DNA from: an uncultured Butyrivibrio sp.
GTDB lineage: Bacteria; Bacillota; Clostridia; Lachnospirales; Lachnospiraceae
Assembly (NCBI GenBank): GCA_947168335.1
Contig: CAMVLM010000020.1
Coordinates: 1-38,732, forward strand
DNA: 38,732 nucleotides
Direction: 5' to 3'
The notes below the pieces were generated by a model. It made no database searches and was not told where the DNA came from. It saw only the letters and a list, made by a program, of their open reading frames with translations. Positions 16,045 to 26,063 of this stretch are shown here, in pieces (the stretch's first letter is position 1; each line of letters starts with the position of its first letter). Both the position numbers and the translations under genes were made by a program.

Positions 16045-18057
16045 TCATCCTTCCCTTATAACAGCAACTTCATAAGGCTTCAAAGACAGCTCGCCACTGA
16101 CATCTGTCTGGCTTACAAGATCATAGCCCTTTACATCATTTATTCTCGTATCTTCCTTGCCTGAATTCAGATAGAAGCTATAACTTACTCCATCCTTTAC
16201 TCTATGATGGTATTCAATACCTTCAGGAAGTATACAAGTCTTAACGCCGTGTTTTTCAAGAAGCTTTTGAACAACTTCAAGTCTTCCGCTTCTAACAGGT
16301 CTTGCTGCCACATAATATGCGCTGCCGGCTCCATATTTCTTGCAGGTAAGTGCTGCTGTATCCTTATAGAAATCATCAGTATAGTTTGCAAGAACCTCTG
16401 CGTCAGAAACCCTTAGTATTTCTGCGTAGTCGTGAATTTCCAGCACTGACCCATCCGCAAATCTCATTCCGTTCTTATCCGTAGGATAAAGAGTATCTAT
16501 CTCTTCGCTGATAACCCCAAAGAGCTCACCAAGTCCATCCCCTGGGAATCCTCCAAGATAGCACAAGGTATTATCATCCACATAGCCTGTAAGGTAGGTT
16601 GCTACAAGATTACCGCCATCACGCACATACGCCTTCAAAGCATCCGCCATGCCAGGCTTTAACATGTATAGCATTGGAGCAAAAACAATATCATAATCAG
16701 AAAATTTTTCTGTAACAGGAATAACATCTGCCTCCACTCCAAGCTGTAAAAGGTCCTTATAGATATCTATACATGTCTTTTCATAGTTCTTGGTTTTGGC
16801 AGAAAGCCCCTTCATATCTGCGATGGCCCACCTGTTATCCCAGTCAAATAAAATGGCAACTTTGGACTTTACAACGGATTCTGTAACTTCTTCTATCTTC
16901 TTAAGAAGCTCAGATACTTCCATTACTTCTTTGAAAATCCTTGTATCATCCTTACCAAGATGATCCACAACAGCGCCGTGGTACTGTTCAAAAGAGCCTC
17001 TTCCCTTCCTCCATTGGAAATACTGTACGCTGTCAGAGCCGCAGGCAACTGCCTGCATACATGCCAGTCTGTGAACCCCAGGACGTTTAAGCTTATTGTA
17101 TTCCTGCCAGTTAACCAGCCCCGGCGCACTTTCCATCAAAAGAAATGGTCTGTCCTTTTTCATTGAACGCATCATCGAATGACTAAAAGCAGTCTCTGCC
17201 ATTGTCTCATAAAGGCTTTCGTAATCATTGCCATACCTGGGATAACTATCCCAGGATATGATATCAAGCTCTTTGGCCATGGCATGATAATCCAAAGCTC
17301 CATAGAGGCACATAAAATTGGTAGTTACCTTAGCATCAGGAGTTGCCTCTCTTACAGCCTTTATCTCTTCCTTCATAAAGTCTGTGGTGTTAAAGGTCGT
17401 GAATCTGTTCCACTCAAGGTTAAGCCCCATAACACTTCTCTCGCCACTGACAAAAGGAGGCTCTATCTGTTCAAAGCTGTTATATCTATGACTCCAAAAA
17501 CTGGTCCACCATGCGCGGTTCAATGTTTCAATATCACCACCGAACTTGTCTTTAAGATAGCTTCTAAAGCGCTTAGTACAAGCATCACAAAAACAATATC
17601 CACCATACTCGTTAGAAATATGAAACATGATAAATCCCGGGTGCCTTCCAAAGGTCTCAGACAGTTTCTTATCCAAAATTCTTATCTTTTCTCTGTAATT
17701 AACCGAGCTCATGCAATGATTGTGTCTTACCCCATGGTGATTTCTTATTCCCATTTCATTTACACGCATGGCGTCAGGATATTTGGCATCAAGCCACGCG
17801 GGTCTTGCCCCTGATGGAGTTGCCAGAATAAAATAGATGCCATTTTCATACAGGCGGTCAACTATTTCTTTTAGCCAGTCAAATTCAAAGCTCCCCTCTT
17901 CCGGTTCGTAAAAAGACCATGAGAACACCCCCAGGGTAACGCAGTTAACACCTGCTTTTTTCATCATGCGAACATCTTCTTCCAAAATATCCGGTCTGTC
18001 CAGCCACTGCTCAGGATTGTAATCTCCCCCATGAATAAAGCCATTTATTTTTCTCAT
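16045..18057 (-). CDS. GH42 beta-galactosidase-like glycosidase (copy B)
   Basis: 670 residues, same layout as copy A. Acid/base Glu150 in HISNEYG, nucleophile Glu309 in LLMESAPG, zinc cysteines at 155, 157 and 160 (YCFCDAC). No signal peptide. GAGGAGTGGCATAAA precedes the ATG, 29 bases after the stop of the broken hydrolase fragment. It is therefore the last gene of the transcript that starts near 20000 and ends at the terminator 15949-15981. The two copies are only moderately similar by eye, arguing for different substrates rather than a recent duplication. Confidence 0.92.
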   Translation of the reverse strand: MRKINGFIHGGDYNPEQWLDRPDILEEDVRMMKKAGVNCVTLGVFSWSFYEPEEGSFEFDWLKEIVDRLYENGIYFILATPSGARPAWLDAKYPDAMRVNEMGIRNHHGVRHNHCMSSVNYREKIRILDKKLSETFGRHPGFIMFHISNEYGGYCFCDACTKRFRSYLKDKFGGDIETLNRAWWTSFWSHRYNSFEQIEPPFVSGERSVMGLNLEWNRFTTFNTTDFMKEEIKAVREATPDAKVTTNFMCLYGALDYHAMAKELDIISWDSYPRYGNDYESLYETMAETAFSHSMMRSMKKDRPFLLMESAPGLVNWQEYNKLKRPGVHRLACMQAVACGSDSVQYFQWRKGRGSFEQYHGAVVDHLGKDDTRIFKEVMEVSELLKKIEEVTESVVKSKVAILFDWDNRWAIADMKGLSAKTKNYEKTCIDIYKDLLQLGVEADVIPVTEKFSDYDIVFAPMLYMLKPGMADALKAYVRDGGNLVATYLTGYVDDNTLCYLGGFPGDGLGELFGVISEEIDTLYPTDKNGMRFADGSVLEIHDYAEILRVSDAEVLANYTDDFYKDTAALTCKKYGAGSAYYVAARPVRSGRLEVVQKLLEKHGVKTCILPEGIEYHHRVKDGVSYSFYLNSGKEDTRINDVKGYDLVSQTDVSGELSLKPYEVAVIREG

Positions 18058-18086
18058 TTTATGCCACTCCTCAAATAATCACTTCT

Positions 18087-19330
18087 CTAAATATATTCAA
18101 ATTCGTACACCCCTATATAAGGCTCCCCTGTAATTCCCGTCGCCGGTACCTGCAAATGAGTTGATGCGCCGTCCTTTCTTGTCCAAACCAGCGTAGTCCT
18201 TACTTCAAGAATCAGCCTGTTTTCCCCTTCCAAGAGTTTTCCTGTCAGATCAATCTTACCGGGGAAACCTGCTATCCATCCAAGTTCCTTATCATTTAAG
18301 ATTACTTTAACGCAGTCAGAGGCTTCAGGAATATGCAAAACACATTCTTTTTCTAGATTTTCATGCCATGAAAAGTTTCCACAATAGCGATAAGCTCCAG
18401 CAAATGTTGGATTGTAAGCTATTCCGTTTAATCCGGGATATTCGCCGGGCTGAAGAATCCTGAAAGGCTCAAAAGAATCTTCTGTCACTCCTTTCGAAAA
18501 AAGTTTCCAGCTTATATCAAGTTTTTGTCTATAAGTCATCTTTCTTAAAAGTGGATATTCCTTTTCATTTTTATCTTTATAGAAATCAAAAAATACAGCT
18601 TCTCCAGGCTCAAGCTCTACCCTGAAACCTTCTACTGCCATCCCCCAAATTTCTTTTTTTTCATTCCAGGGGTCATAATGTATTACTCTGTTAAAGCCTG
18701 CATCCAACGGCTTTATCCTAAAGCTTATCTTCTCATCTACACTTTCATTAAACCACATGGTATGGAGTTTTTCTACATCTTTCATGGCATAGCTTCGAAG
18801 ATATTTATTTCCTCCGCAAACATCAAACGCCTTCCTTGGAATATTTCTATATAGCTCATGGTAATCAGAAACAACTGTGACATACTTACTGAATTCCTCT
18901 GAAACCTCTTCATTATCAATTTTCTTTTCAGGGCAACCTTTTATCTGGATTATCTTAATTCCGGTCATTCCCGCCTTTATAACAAATTCTTCCAGAGCAT
19001 CATCAATATATGTTCTATGGGGCAAAACCAGTACGCTAAAGCTTACGCCATTAATATCAAAGCCATCCTCTGTAAGATGATTTTCTATTCCATCAGATAT
19101 AATCTCCATAAGCATATCCTCAGTCACAATGTCATAATCCATCTGGTGTTCCATAAGGTTACGCCCGGGCTTTTGAAAAAGCTCGTACTCTTCTCCGGCC
19201 CACTCTGCCTCTGCATGATAGAGAACAGCTGCCTCAGCCACATGAACTCCTCTGCTCAGGAACTTCGCAGCACTATTCATATATCTCATAAGATAGGTAA
19301 AGGCGAACCTCCCAATGAAACCTGAACAAA
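18087..19330 (-). pseudogene. C-terminal part of a large glycoside-hydrolase-like protein
   Basis: From about 19310 the frame reads YLMRYMNSAAKFLSRGVHVA, EAAVLYHAEAEWAGEEYE, then a GATase-like domain and a C-terminal galactose-binding-like beta domain (LLEGENRLILEVRTTLVWTR). This pattern belongs to the second half of long hydrolases with a catalytic barrel in front. That barrel is missing. Upstream codons in this frame (to ATG 19406) are only the shifted frame of the esterase gene. The piece is thus a 5'-deleted gene fused out of frame to the esterase fragment. It has no ribosome binding site of its own. Confidence 0.7.
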
Positions 19331-19936
19331 GCCTACCGGTCGACCTGTAGCCTTGTAATATTCTTTTCCAAAGGAAAGATACGGAGATGTTCCGGGAATC
19401 CCCCACTCTTCATTGGCAAGTCCCTCAGCATCTGTGCTGTCATTCATGGGGTGAGTTGCCAGATCCCACTTACTTCTGTTTCTGAAGAGATGAACACACA
19501 GATGAGGCGCATCGGGACAAAAATCCCTGCTATAGCCTGAAGAATTGGACTGACCCGCTATTATAAAAATATCCCCTACACCCAGGTGCAATACACTATC
19601 ACCTCTATATAGCCAGGTCACATTTGGAAGTGTGCTCTTAGTCTCAAGGCTTGTATCTATCCTGTAAAGTCCGCCCTCAGGAATAGATAAAGTTGTTTCA
19701 AAGGTTCCCTCATACTCAGAAATCCTATCAACCTTCTCCACTTCATGCCATGGAATGACCATATAGTTATCATCTTCTCTGACTACCCTTACAATAGGAT
19801 GTGCAGACGCAACTCCCACTTCTATTGCATCTTTTATCACCTTAAATTTGCCTGTTAAACAAACTGTAGCCTTCCCATCTTCCTGCTGAAGTATCTGCCA
19901 GTCATCAGGTCTTTTTGTCAAAACAATTCCATGCAC
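19286..19936 (-). pseudogene. Truncated sialate-O-acetylesterase-like (SASA) protein
   Basis: Begins at GTG 19936, nine bases after GGAGG; the open frame to 19999 starts at an unsupported TTG. A beta-rich N-terminal region leads to GDIFIIAGQSNSSGY, the GQSN serine motif of SASA/CE6-type esterases, and to VSLGGSPL, the oxyanion glycine block. The frame ends four residues later. The rest of the SGNH fold, with the catalytic His, is absent. In the shifted frame the DNA continues as the tail of a different hydrolase. Most likely a deletion scar and an inactive esterase. Confidence 0.75.
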
Positions 19937-20038
19937 CGATATACTCCTCCGCTCTATATCACTCTTATGGGTTATATTATAGATTTCCTTCGTAAGCAAT
20001 TGTATATTCTATTCATAGACCAATATGTAAATTTTTAA

Positions 20039-20087
20039 GACGCATATAAAATGCCTGTTACACAACAAAATACATTTTATATGCGTC
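20039..20087. repeat. Perfect 15-bp inverted repeat
   Basis: GACGCATATAAAATG (20039-20053) and CATTTTATATGCGTC (20073-20087) are perfect inverted copies around a 19-base spacer. On the minus strand TTAAAAATTT follows, so it could act as a weak terminator for the GH2 transcript. It also sits about 100 bases before the esterase start and could be an operator. It marks the edge between the GC-rich locus and the AT-rich DNA. Confidence 0.55.
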
Positions 20088-20237
20088 CGTATTAGTGAAG
20101 TTCCCTGACCAGGTAGCTATCCTTATGGGAAGTGTTTTCCAGAACACTCCAAGCCCTTGATGAAACCAGTCATATTTTCTGGTACAGATATCCACATCAA
20201 CAGAGTAAAAGAACTTATCTCTTTTATCGAAGCACTC
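20058..20237 (-). pseudogene. Unrecognised C-terminal remnant after the GH2 gene
   Basis: Sixty codons begin right behind the GH2 stop and read ECFDKRDKFFYSVDVDICTR, then WFHQGLGVFWKTLPIRIATW, ending DAYKMYFVV at TAA 20058-20060. There is no start codon or ribosome binding site. The composition is convincingly protein-like. It may be a gene cut by the arrival of the GH2 locus. Family not recognised. Confidence 0.4.
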
Positions 20238-20238
20238 A

Positions 20239-22641
20239 TTACTCCCGCACTTCTAGTTCAATAAATTGATCTTCCAGATTAGGAGCGCTTGCCTTGATAT
20301 GGATTTTGCCACATTCATTGCCCGTTCGAATTACGGCAAGGGCCTTGCCGTAATAAGTGGTATGGGTATCAGCAAAGAAGCACTCTCCCATATTCGGCTT
20401 CGCAGAACCCAGCGCCAACAGACTGCCTGCTCCGGAAACAGTTACTGTGATAGGAACATCTTCTGTGGACTTGGTAACACCATCTGTTCCCACCAGATCA
20501 ATATTCACATAGCACAGATCTTGACTGTTGGGACGCAGAGACAGCTTTTCAGGGATGATTTGCAGCTTTGTTTCTTTCCCTGCAGTTGTCATTGACGTGC
20601 GAGAGATCTCCTTTCCGTTACTGTCATAGCTAATGGCTGTGATGGTGCCTGGAACATAAACCACCTTGGGATATACAGCCTTATATTCTTTCGTCTTCTT
20701 CTTTCCGTAAGACTTGCCGTTCACAAGCAGTTCTGCCATTGCACCACTTGCATAAACGGTAACTTTTGTCTTTTTGCCCTCACACCCATTCCAAGACCAG
20801 CTTGCCACAGCATCCGTATTTCTCCACATGGATACAGAGCCGAGTTCTCCTGCGTGGGTCAGAGGTTCAACGCCGATTCCAGGAGTATCCGTAAGTCCCC
20901 AAACGAGCCTATTCCACTGAGTTTCCGGTCGGAGCTTTCCACAGATATCAATCACACCACAACCACCAGAAATGATGGGCGAATCCTCGCCGGGATTTTT
21001 GAAGCTTTTGTAACGAACTGTACCCAGACCAGATTCACCAAGATAATCCCATCCTGTCCACATATAGTCTCCAATGACATAGGGATACTTCGTTACTAAT
21101 TTCCAGTTCTTGTAGAGATTTTTGGGAAGTGTTTCAGAACCTACGATCACACGATCGGGGTGGATTTTCCCGTCCATCTCATAGCGGGAGGCAGCATAGT
21201 TGTAGCCTCCGATGTCCAGATAAGAGATGGCTACCTCTGTTGCCTTATCTGCGGCAGGCTTCGCAGCAGCACCCTCAATGATGCCGCCCATCTTGTTCAT
21301 CAGAAGATTGAAGAAAGCGGAGGTTGGCAGGTTGTCCATGGTCTGGCTGCCGTTCTTGTTTTCTTTCCCATGCTTTTTATCGCCGTAGATTCCACCGCCC
21401 TTTGCTGCCATGCTGCAGAGCATCATATTGATACCCAACGTGACAGCCTTGTCCGGGTCCAGTTCTCTGGCCAATACGGCCATCTTCCTGCAAAGCTCTT
21501 GACCTTCAGGTATGGCAAGTTCGGAAATTTCGTTACCGATAGAGTTCATGATCACACTGGGATGATTGTAATTTTTTATAACCATGGCAGCCAGATCCTG
21601 TTCCCACCACTGGCGGAACTCCTGATCTGCATAATCATACGGGTTTTTGTGTACCAGCCAGTTATCGCAAAATTCGTCCATCACATACATACCCAGCTTG
21701 TCACAGGCGGTTAACAGCGCTTTCGATGCGGGGTTGTGAGCGCTACGAATAGAGTTGAAACCTGCTTCTTTCAGCAGGCGAACCCGGCGCTCCTCAGCAT
21801 CTTCGAAGGAACAGGCACCCAAGATGCCGTTATCATGATGAATACAGGCACCCCTTAGAAGCGTTTCCTTGCCATTTACATAGAATCCCTTTACATCCCA
21901 TTTCAGCGTTCGGAAACCAAACAGGTCTTCTGCCTGATCCACTTCCTTTCCATCCTTCAAAAGATACGCGGTACAGCGGTAGAGTTCGGGATGCTCCGCA
22001 TCCCAGAGTCGGGGCTGCGGAACACAAAGATGAATGGTGGCCTGCTGGTTTACCACATTTTCGATTGCCTTTGCAACAACTTCGTCATGATCAGTAACAA
22101 CGACTTTGACCTGATCACCTCCGCTGACTGCTGCCTTGACTGCAACGTATTCATTATCAGCAGTGGAGATCAGCAGCCCATCCGGTAGGAAATGGAAAGC
22201 GTTACCTGTATATAAGTTTACATTTCGGTAAATACCGCTTCCGGAATACCAGCGGGAGTTAGGAACCGCGGAATTATCTGCAATTACTTTGATCTGGTTT
22301 TCTCCGCCGAAGTGCAGGTGCTCGTCCATGGAGACATAGAAATTGGTGTAACCGTAGGGCCGCTGGGCCGCCAAAACGCCATTGATATAGACCGATGCAT
22401 TCTTATATACTGCCTCAAATTCGAGGATATGCACATTTTCGTGCTCATTTTCTGGCATGAAGAATGTTTTAGAGTATTCATAAGCACCGCCAGGGAAATA
22501 TCCGCTGGCTCCAGCAGTGGGTGTATTCCGGTCCCGCTTTTCATACAGCATAGCGTCATGAGGAAGATTTATAGGTTGAGGATCCTCGTCAGAATCGACG
22601 CGTTTGAACTGCCAGTTCAGATTAAAATTTGTCTTTTTCAT
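20239..22641 (-). CDS. GH2 glycosidase (beta-galactosidase-like)
   Basis: 800 residues in the GH2 order: sugar-binding domain (WQFKRV ... LPHDAM), immunoglobulin-like domain, TIM barrel (GFYVNGKETLLRGACIHHDN, AHNP), and two C-terminal beta domains (an extra domain with EDVPITVTVSGAG). The acid/base is Glu371 in SIGNEIS and the nucleophile Glu503 in IVGSETLP. No signal peptide. AAGGAGGTTAACAA precedes the ATG, 13 bases after the deacetylase stop. Last gene of the GH43-SGNH-NodB-GH2 operon. The DNA is distinctly GC-richer than the flanks (one line, 22321-22380, is 35 of 60 G+C). Confidence 0.92.
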   Translation of the reverse strand: MKKTNFNLNWQFKRVDSDEDPQPINLPHDAMLYEKRDRNTPTAGASGYFPGGAYEYSKTFFMPENEHENVHILEFEAVYKNASVYINGVLAAQRPYGYTNFYVSMDEHLHFGGENQIKVIADNSAVPNSRWYSGSGIYRNVNLYTGNAFHFLPDGLLISTADNEYVAVKAAVSGGDQVKVVVTDHDEVVAKAIENVVNQQATIHLCVPQPRLWDAEHPELYRCTAYLLKDGKEVDQAEDLFGFRTLKWDVKGFYVNGKETLLRGACIHHDNGILGACSFEDAEERRVRLLKEAGFNSIRSAHNPASKALLTACDKLGMYVMDEFCDNWLVHKNPYDYADQEFRQWWEQDLAAMVIKNYNHPSVIMNSIGNEISELAIPEGQELCRKMAVLARELDPDKAVTLGINMMLCSMAAKGGGIYGDKKHGKENKNGSQTMDNLPTSAFFNLLMNKMGGIIEGAAAKPAADKATEVAISYLDIGGYNYAASRYEMDGKIHPDRVIVGSETLPKNLYKNWKLVTKYPYVIGDYMWTGWDYLGESGLGTVRYKSFKNPGEDSPIISGGCGVIDICGKLRPETQWNRLVWGLTDTPGIGVEPLTHAGELGSVSMWRNTDAVASWSWNGCEGKKTKVTVYASGAMAELLVNGKSYGKKKTKEYKAVYPKVVYVPGTITAISYDSNGKEISRTSMTTAGKETKLQIIPEKLSLRPNSQDLCYVNIDLVGTDGVTKSTEDVPITVTVSGAGSLLALGSAKPNMGECFFADTHTTYYGKALAVIRTGNECGKIHIKASAPNLEDQFIELEVRE

Positions 22642-22654
22642 TTGTTAACCTCCT

Positions 22655-23395
22655 TCAAATACGCAAAAAAGCTTCGCTGTTTGTGCAGTATATAATATCC
22701 TCGCGTCCTGCAACTGCTGCAAATAGCCTTTCAAGGCCATCCCAACTTGCGGAACCCTTGCCGTAATCCATTTCATAGGAATGCCCCCACAGATAGAGCA
22801 GCAAATCCCGGTCGTCAGCCTCCGCCTCGAGAAACTTTTTGACCAATTTCATTGTATTCCCCATAATCACAGAAGAAGATGGGCGAAAATTCAGAGGGTT
22901 CTCGGGATATTCAAAGCCTCCAGAGGGCAAAACAGCTCTGGCATAAAGATAACCCTGTGCCTTCAAGTGCTGTTCCACGGCGGGAGATGTGGAGCCATAT
23001 GCATAAGCGTGACCAAGAATTTGTTTTCCGGTGAGCCGTTCAAGTATTTCCTTGTCCTGATTCACGGATCTTTGCATCATTGAGTCGTTGACCTTTCCGA
23101 GAGGCTCGTGCCGGTACCCGTGAGTAGCGATTTCCATCTGCGCGTACACATCCCGAATCTCATCCTCTGGGATGCGGTTGTGGGGTACATAGGAGAATGG
23201 CCAATGGTGCCGGATGCCAGCCTCACAATCCTGAAACGAAAAGGTACCGATGCCTTTTACTTCTCCTTGCAGACCGAACATACCGGAGTTCAGATTAAAA
23301 GTTCCCCGTAGGCCATACTTTTTCATGAGCTCCAGTACTTTTTTATCCTGCTCAAGGCCGTCATCAAAGCTTAATGTAAAATATTTCTTTCCCAT
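22655..23395 (-). CDS. Polysaccharide deacetylase (NodB/CE4 family)
   Basis: About 246 residues. The catalytic motif FTLSFDDG (Asp12/Asp13 counted from the GTG at 23398) and the metal-binding pair HGYRH (His93, His97) are present, followed by HAYAYGS and LLYLWGHSYE. There is no signal peptide, so the substrate is probably an imported acetylated oligosaccharide. ATG 23395, overlapping the SGNH stop as TGATG with GAGG seven bases upstream, is preferred over GTG 23398. Confidence 0.85.
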   Translation of the reverse strand: MGKKYFTLSFDDGLEQDKKVLELMKKYGLRGTFNLNSGMFGLQGEVKGIGTFSFQDCEAGIRHHWPFSYVPHNRIPEDEIRDVYAQMEIATHGYRHEPLGKVNDSMMQRSVNQDKEILERLTGKQILGHAYAYGSTSPAVEQHLKAQGYLYARAVLPSGGFEYPENPLNFRPSSSVIMGNTMKLVKKFLEAEADDRDLLLYLWGHSYEMDYGKGSASWDGLERLFAAVAGREDIIYCTNSEAFLRI

Positions 23396-24522
23396 CACTG
23401 TTCCTCGCCAGTCAGGGCTATGAGATCATAGGCCTGTGCCATTTGTTCTCCACCTGCCGCATTAGGGTGCAAATAGTCGCCTTGATGAAGTGCATTCTTT
23501 ATGCAAGCTGGGTTGTTTTCATCCCGGAGCAACTCATCAGCGTCAAATACATCATCAAACAGATTGCAGGAGCGAATCCATTCGTTGATTCGAATGCGCA
23601 ATGCTTCCATTTCGGAGGTGTATCCTTTGTCCATGTAACCTGTTCGGGGCGTCAGGGTCTGGGCAATGACGCGAACACCTCGGTTGCGGAGCTGCGTAAC
23701 AATGCTTGTTGTGGCATCTTTGTACGTTTCAAAGGAAATGATCGACGCTGTTTTCTTTGTGTAATAAGCAACATCGTTTACACCCAATGCAATAATAACA
23801 GCATGAAGATTGTCAAAACTGAGCACATCCCGCTCAAAACGAGCGATTCCCTTTTCACCATAGGAACTACCCATGAAACCAGGCACAGTGTAGGTCAGAC
23901 AATTGCCACCTATTCCGGCATTTAGAAGTGTGTACCTCCCCTCAAAGGCACCCAGAAGCCGCTTATTAAGAGGCTTTACCCAGCGGTTCATGGCGGTTAT
24001 GCTGTCACCAAAGGCAACGATCACTTTAGAGGATTCTTCTGACTGCACTTCTACCCGGTCCAGGGAGACCACGGCATCATAGAGATTGTATTGTACCTTA
24101 TAAGACTCTTTCTGGATCTGAGGTAATACTTCATCCATAGTGTGATCACCGGGATAGGCAGCAGCTTCCTCTATTGTCATATTGCTGTCCTGAGCCTTGG
24201 AAACATAGTAAAGCCGGATCTCCAGCTCTGCACCGGCAGAAACCGGGATCGCTGTCGGATCTGAATAGGTGTATCCGCCTGTCGGAATAGAAAAAGACGT
24301 ATTCCCTCCGACGGTTATATCGTATTTCTTTCCATTCAACCAAACTGCCAAAGCGCCAATTTTATATGGTTTCTTTCCATAGATATTTGAAAAACGCATT
24401 CTGACCGTCTCTCCCGATATATGAGAGATTACTGTAAAAACAATGGTTTTCTTCTTTCCTTGCAGCATACCCATTGCAAAAGAAGGCGCCGCAGCCTGAC
24501 TCCAGATTGCTGTCCAATTCAT
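23395..24522 (-). CDS. SGNH/GDSL esterase with N-terminal beta domain
   Basis: 375 residues. A beta-sandwich N-terminal domain (about 1-150) precedes an SGNH hydrolase: GDSI (block I, Ser), GIGGN (block II), GVND (block III, Asn) and DYLHPN (block V, Asp and His). All four catalytic blocks are present. It probably removes acetyl groups from glycan fragments, consistent with the deacetylase and glycosidases in the same operon. AAAGGAGGAAAAAT precedes the ATG. Confidence 0.85.
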   Translation of the reverse strand: MNWTAIWSQAAAPSFAMGMLQGKKKTIVFTVISHISGETVRMRFSNIYGKKPYKIGALAVWLNGKKYDITVGGNTSFSIPTGGYTYSDPTAIPVSAGAELEIRLYYVSKAQDSNMTIEEAAAYPGDHTMDEVLPQIQKESYKVQYNLYDAVVSLDRVEVQSEESSKVIVAFGDSITAMNRWVKPLNKRLLGAFEGRYTLLNAGIGGNCLTYTVPGFMGSSYGEKGIARFERDVLSFDNLHAVIIALGVNDVAYYTKKTASIISFETYKDATTSIVTQLRNRGVRVIAQTLTPRTGYMDKGYTSEMEALRIRINEWIRSCNLFDDVFDADELLRDENNPACIKNALHQGDYLHPNAAGGEQMAQAYDLIALTGEEQ

Positions 24523-24542
24523 ATTTTTCCTCCTTTTATTGT

Positions 24543-25997
24543 TCAGGATAATGTAAATTGCAGTAATTCCACATTGCCCCTGCCCTTATATCGCAGAAAT
24601 ATCGGACACCTGCCTACGGGACACCCAGCTTTTTGGGATAGTTTTGCAGTATTTAAGTCCGTACCCATATTGTTCCAGTGATGGGAAATTCTGATTTCCC
24701 CAACACTCTGACCGTCTTCGCTGCCAAGGATCTCCATAATGCCATCGCCTCCACGAGCGGTAATGGTAATGTGCTTTGTTTCCGTCAGGTCAAAGTACTT
24801 ATAACCCACGACACAACCTTTTTTGATACCACATATTCTTGCTTTTGGCGCATTAGCTTCGGTATCTACATTTACTTCTCCGTCTGTGGGTTCTTTGGGC
24901 TCATAATCGGGGCCGTCCTGTGTAATATAGGGGCCACCCATGGGATTGTGTAGGCCGAAAATACCACTGCTTTTCAGGCAGCAGGCAATGTACGCAGGGT
25001 AGGTTCCAATACCGCGCAGCGGACCCTCATTCAGACCACAGCTGGTAGATTCCACCATGGAGATACTGCCATCCTCTTTGATTTCAATTCGTTCTGCCAC
25101 CGGTTGACGGTTTGTCGTTTCACCTGTTCTGCGATGGTCAAAGATATACCACTGACCCTTTACGCACACCATGCCCCCGTGGCTGTTGCCCATGGGGTAA
25201 GCGGCGTTCATCAGCTTCCGGCCATTCAGACCGATATCACTGGAAGAATGGATCGGACCTTTGTGAATGAATCCCTTGTCCGGAAAAAGGCTCATGGCAT
25301 AGTTCAGACCGGTTATGTCAGTAGCTGGGTAGACGAGGTAATACCACTTTCCGATATGGCGGATGGAAGGCCCTTCCCAATAGTTCGGCCTCTTCGGATT
25401 GAAGTCAGCCGGCAAAATAATTGTCGGCTCCCCAATGATCGTCAACATATCGGAGCTTAACTCCATTACAAATAGTCCTTTTATCTCGTGCCCAAAATTA
25501 CCATTGGATGGCTGTCCACTTCCAGCATAAAGGTAAATCCTGCCGTCATCGTCCACCAACACAGCTGGGTCAAAAAGGAACCAATCCTCAGGATTCGAAC
25601 CGTATACCCTTCCGTCCGGAAAATGAACGTCTCCCAGGTATTCAAATTTTCCCGCAGGCGTATCACAGACAGCAACAGAAGCGATTGAAGAATTCTGGAC
25701 CGAATAAAAAAGATAATATTTTCCATCTGTCCCCTGAACCACATCCGGTGCATAGTATAGAAGATTTTTCGTGTTCCACGGCGTTTGGTCTTTCCGAAAA
25801 ATAATGCCCTCATAACGCCAGTCGGACAGATCGTCTTCCGGAGCCGACCAAGAGACATAATCATTGACACAGTATTCCTTGCTACCAAACCGATCATGAC
25901 TTCCGTAGATATAAACACGGCCATCAAACAAACGAGGTTCTGCGTCCGGAATATACTCCCAACTGGGCAGATATGGATTGAAGCATTGTCGTTTCAC
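24543..25997 (-). CDS. GH43 glycosidase (arabinofuranosidase/xylosidase type)
   Basis: 484 residues. Five-bladed propeller with the three GH43 acids: Asp in PDAEPRLFDG near residue 18, Asp in LFDPAVLVDDDG, and Glu in YWEGPSI. A C-terminal ~120-residue beta domain resembling CBM6 follows. The start is GTG 25997, eight bases after AAGGAGGT. No signal peptide. First gene of the minus-strand operon, divergent from the AraC regulator. Confidence 0.88.
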   Translation of the reverse strand: MKRQCFNPYLPSWEYIPDAEPRLFDGRVYIYGSHDRFGSKEYCVNDYVSWSAPEDDLSDWRYEGIIFRKDQTPWNTKNLLYYAPDVVQGTDGKYYLFYSVQNSSIASVAVCDTPAGKFEYLGDVHFPDGRVYGSNPEDWFLFDPAVLVDDDGRIYLYAGSGQPSNGNFGHEIKGLFVMELSSDMLTIIGEPTIILPADFNPKRPNYWEGPSIRHIGKWYYLVYPATDITGLNYAMSLFPDKGFIHKGPIHSSSDIGLNGRKLMNAAYPMGNSHGGMVCVKGQWYIFDHRRTGETTNRQPVAERIEIKEDGSISMVESTSCGLNEGPLRGIGTYPAYIACCLKSSGIFGLHNPMGGPYITQDGPDYEPKEPTDGEVNVDTEANAPKARICGIKKGCVVGYKYFDLTETKHITITARGGDGIMEILGSEDGQSVGEIRISHHWNNMGTDLNTAKLSQKAGCPVGRCPIFLRYKGRGNVELLQFTLS

Positions 25998-26063
25998 GAA
26001 GGATTACCTCCTTTATTACTTAATATATATGTGGTACAATCGAAACACACAGGGGTGATTCAC
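25998..26063. promoter_or_regulatory. Divergent control region between GH43 and the AraC regulator
   Basis: 66 bases hold both ribosome binding sites and, on the plus strand, a -10-like TACAAT (26035-26040) preceded by a weak -35. The short shared region implies that the AraC protein controls both directions. No clear repeat could be assigned as its site. Confidence 0.45.

Noticed and set aside
20039..20087. Insertion-sequence terminal repeats
   Set aside because: The arms are only 19 bases apart with no transposase or target duplication; a hairpin or operator is more likely.
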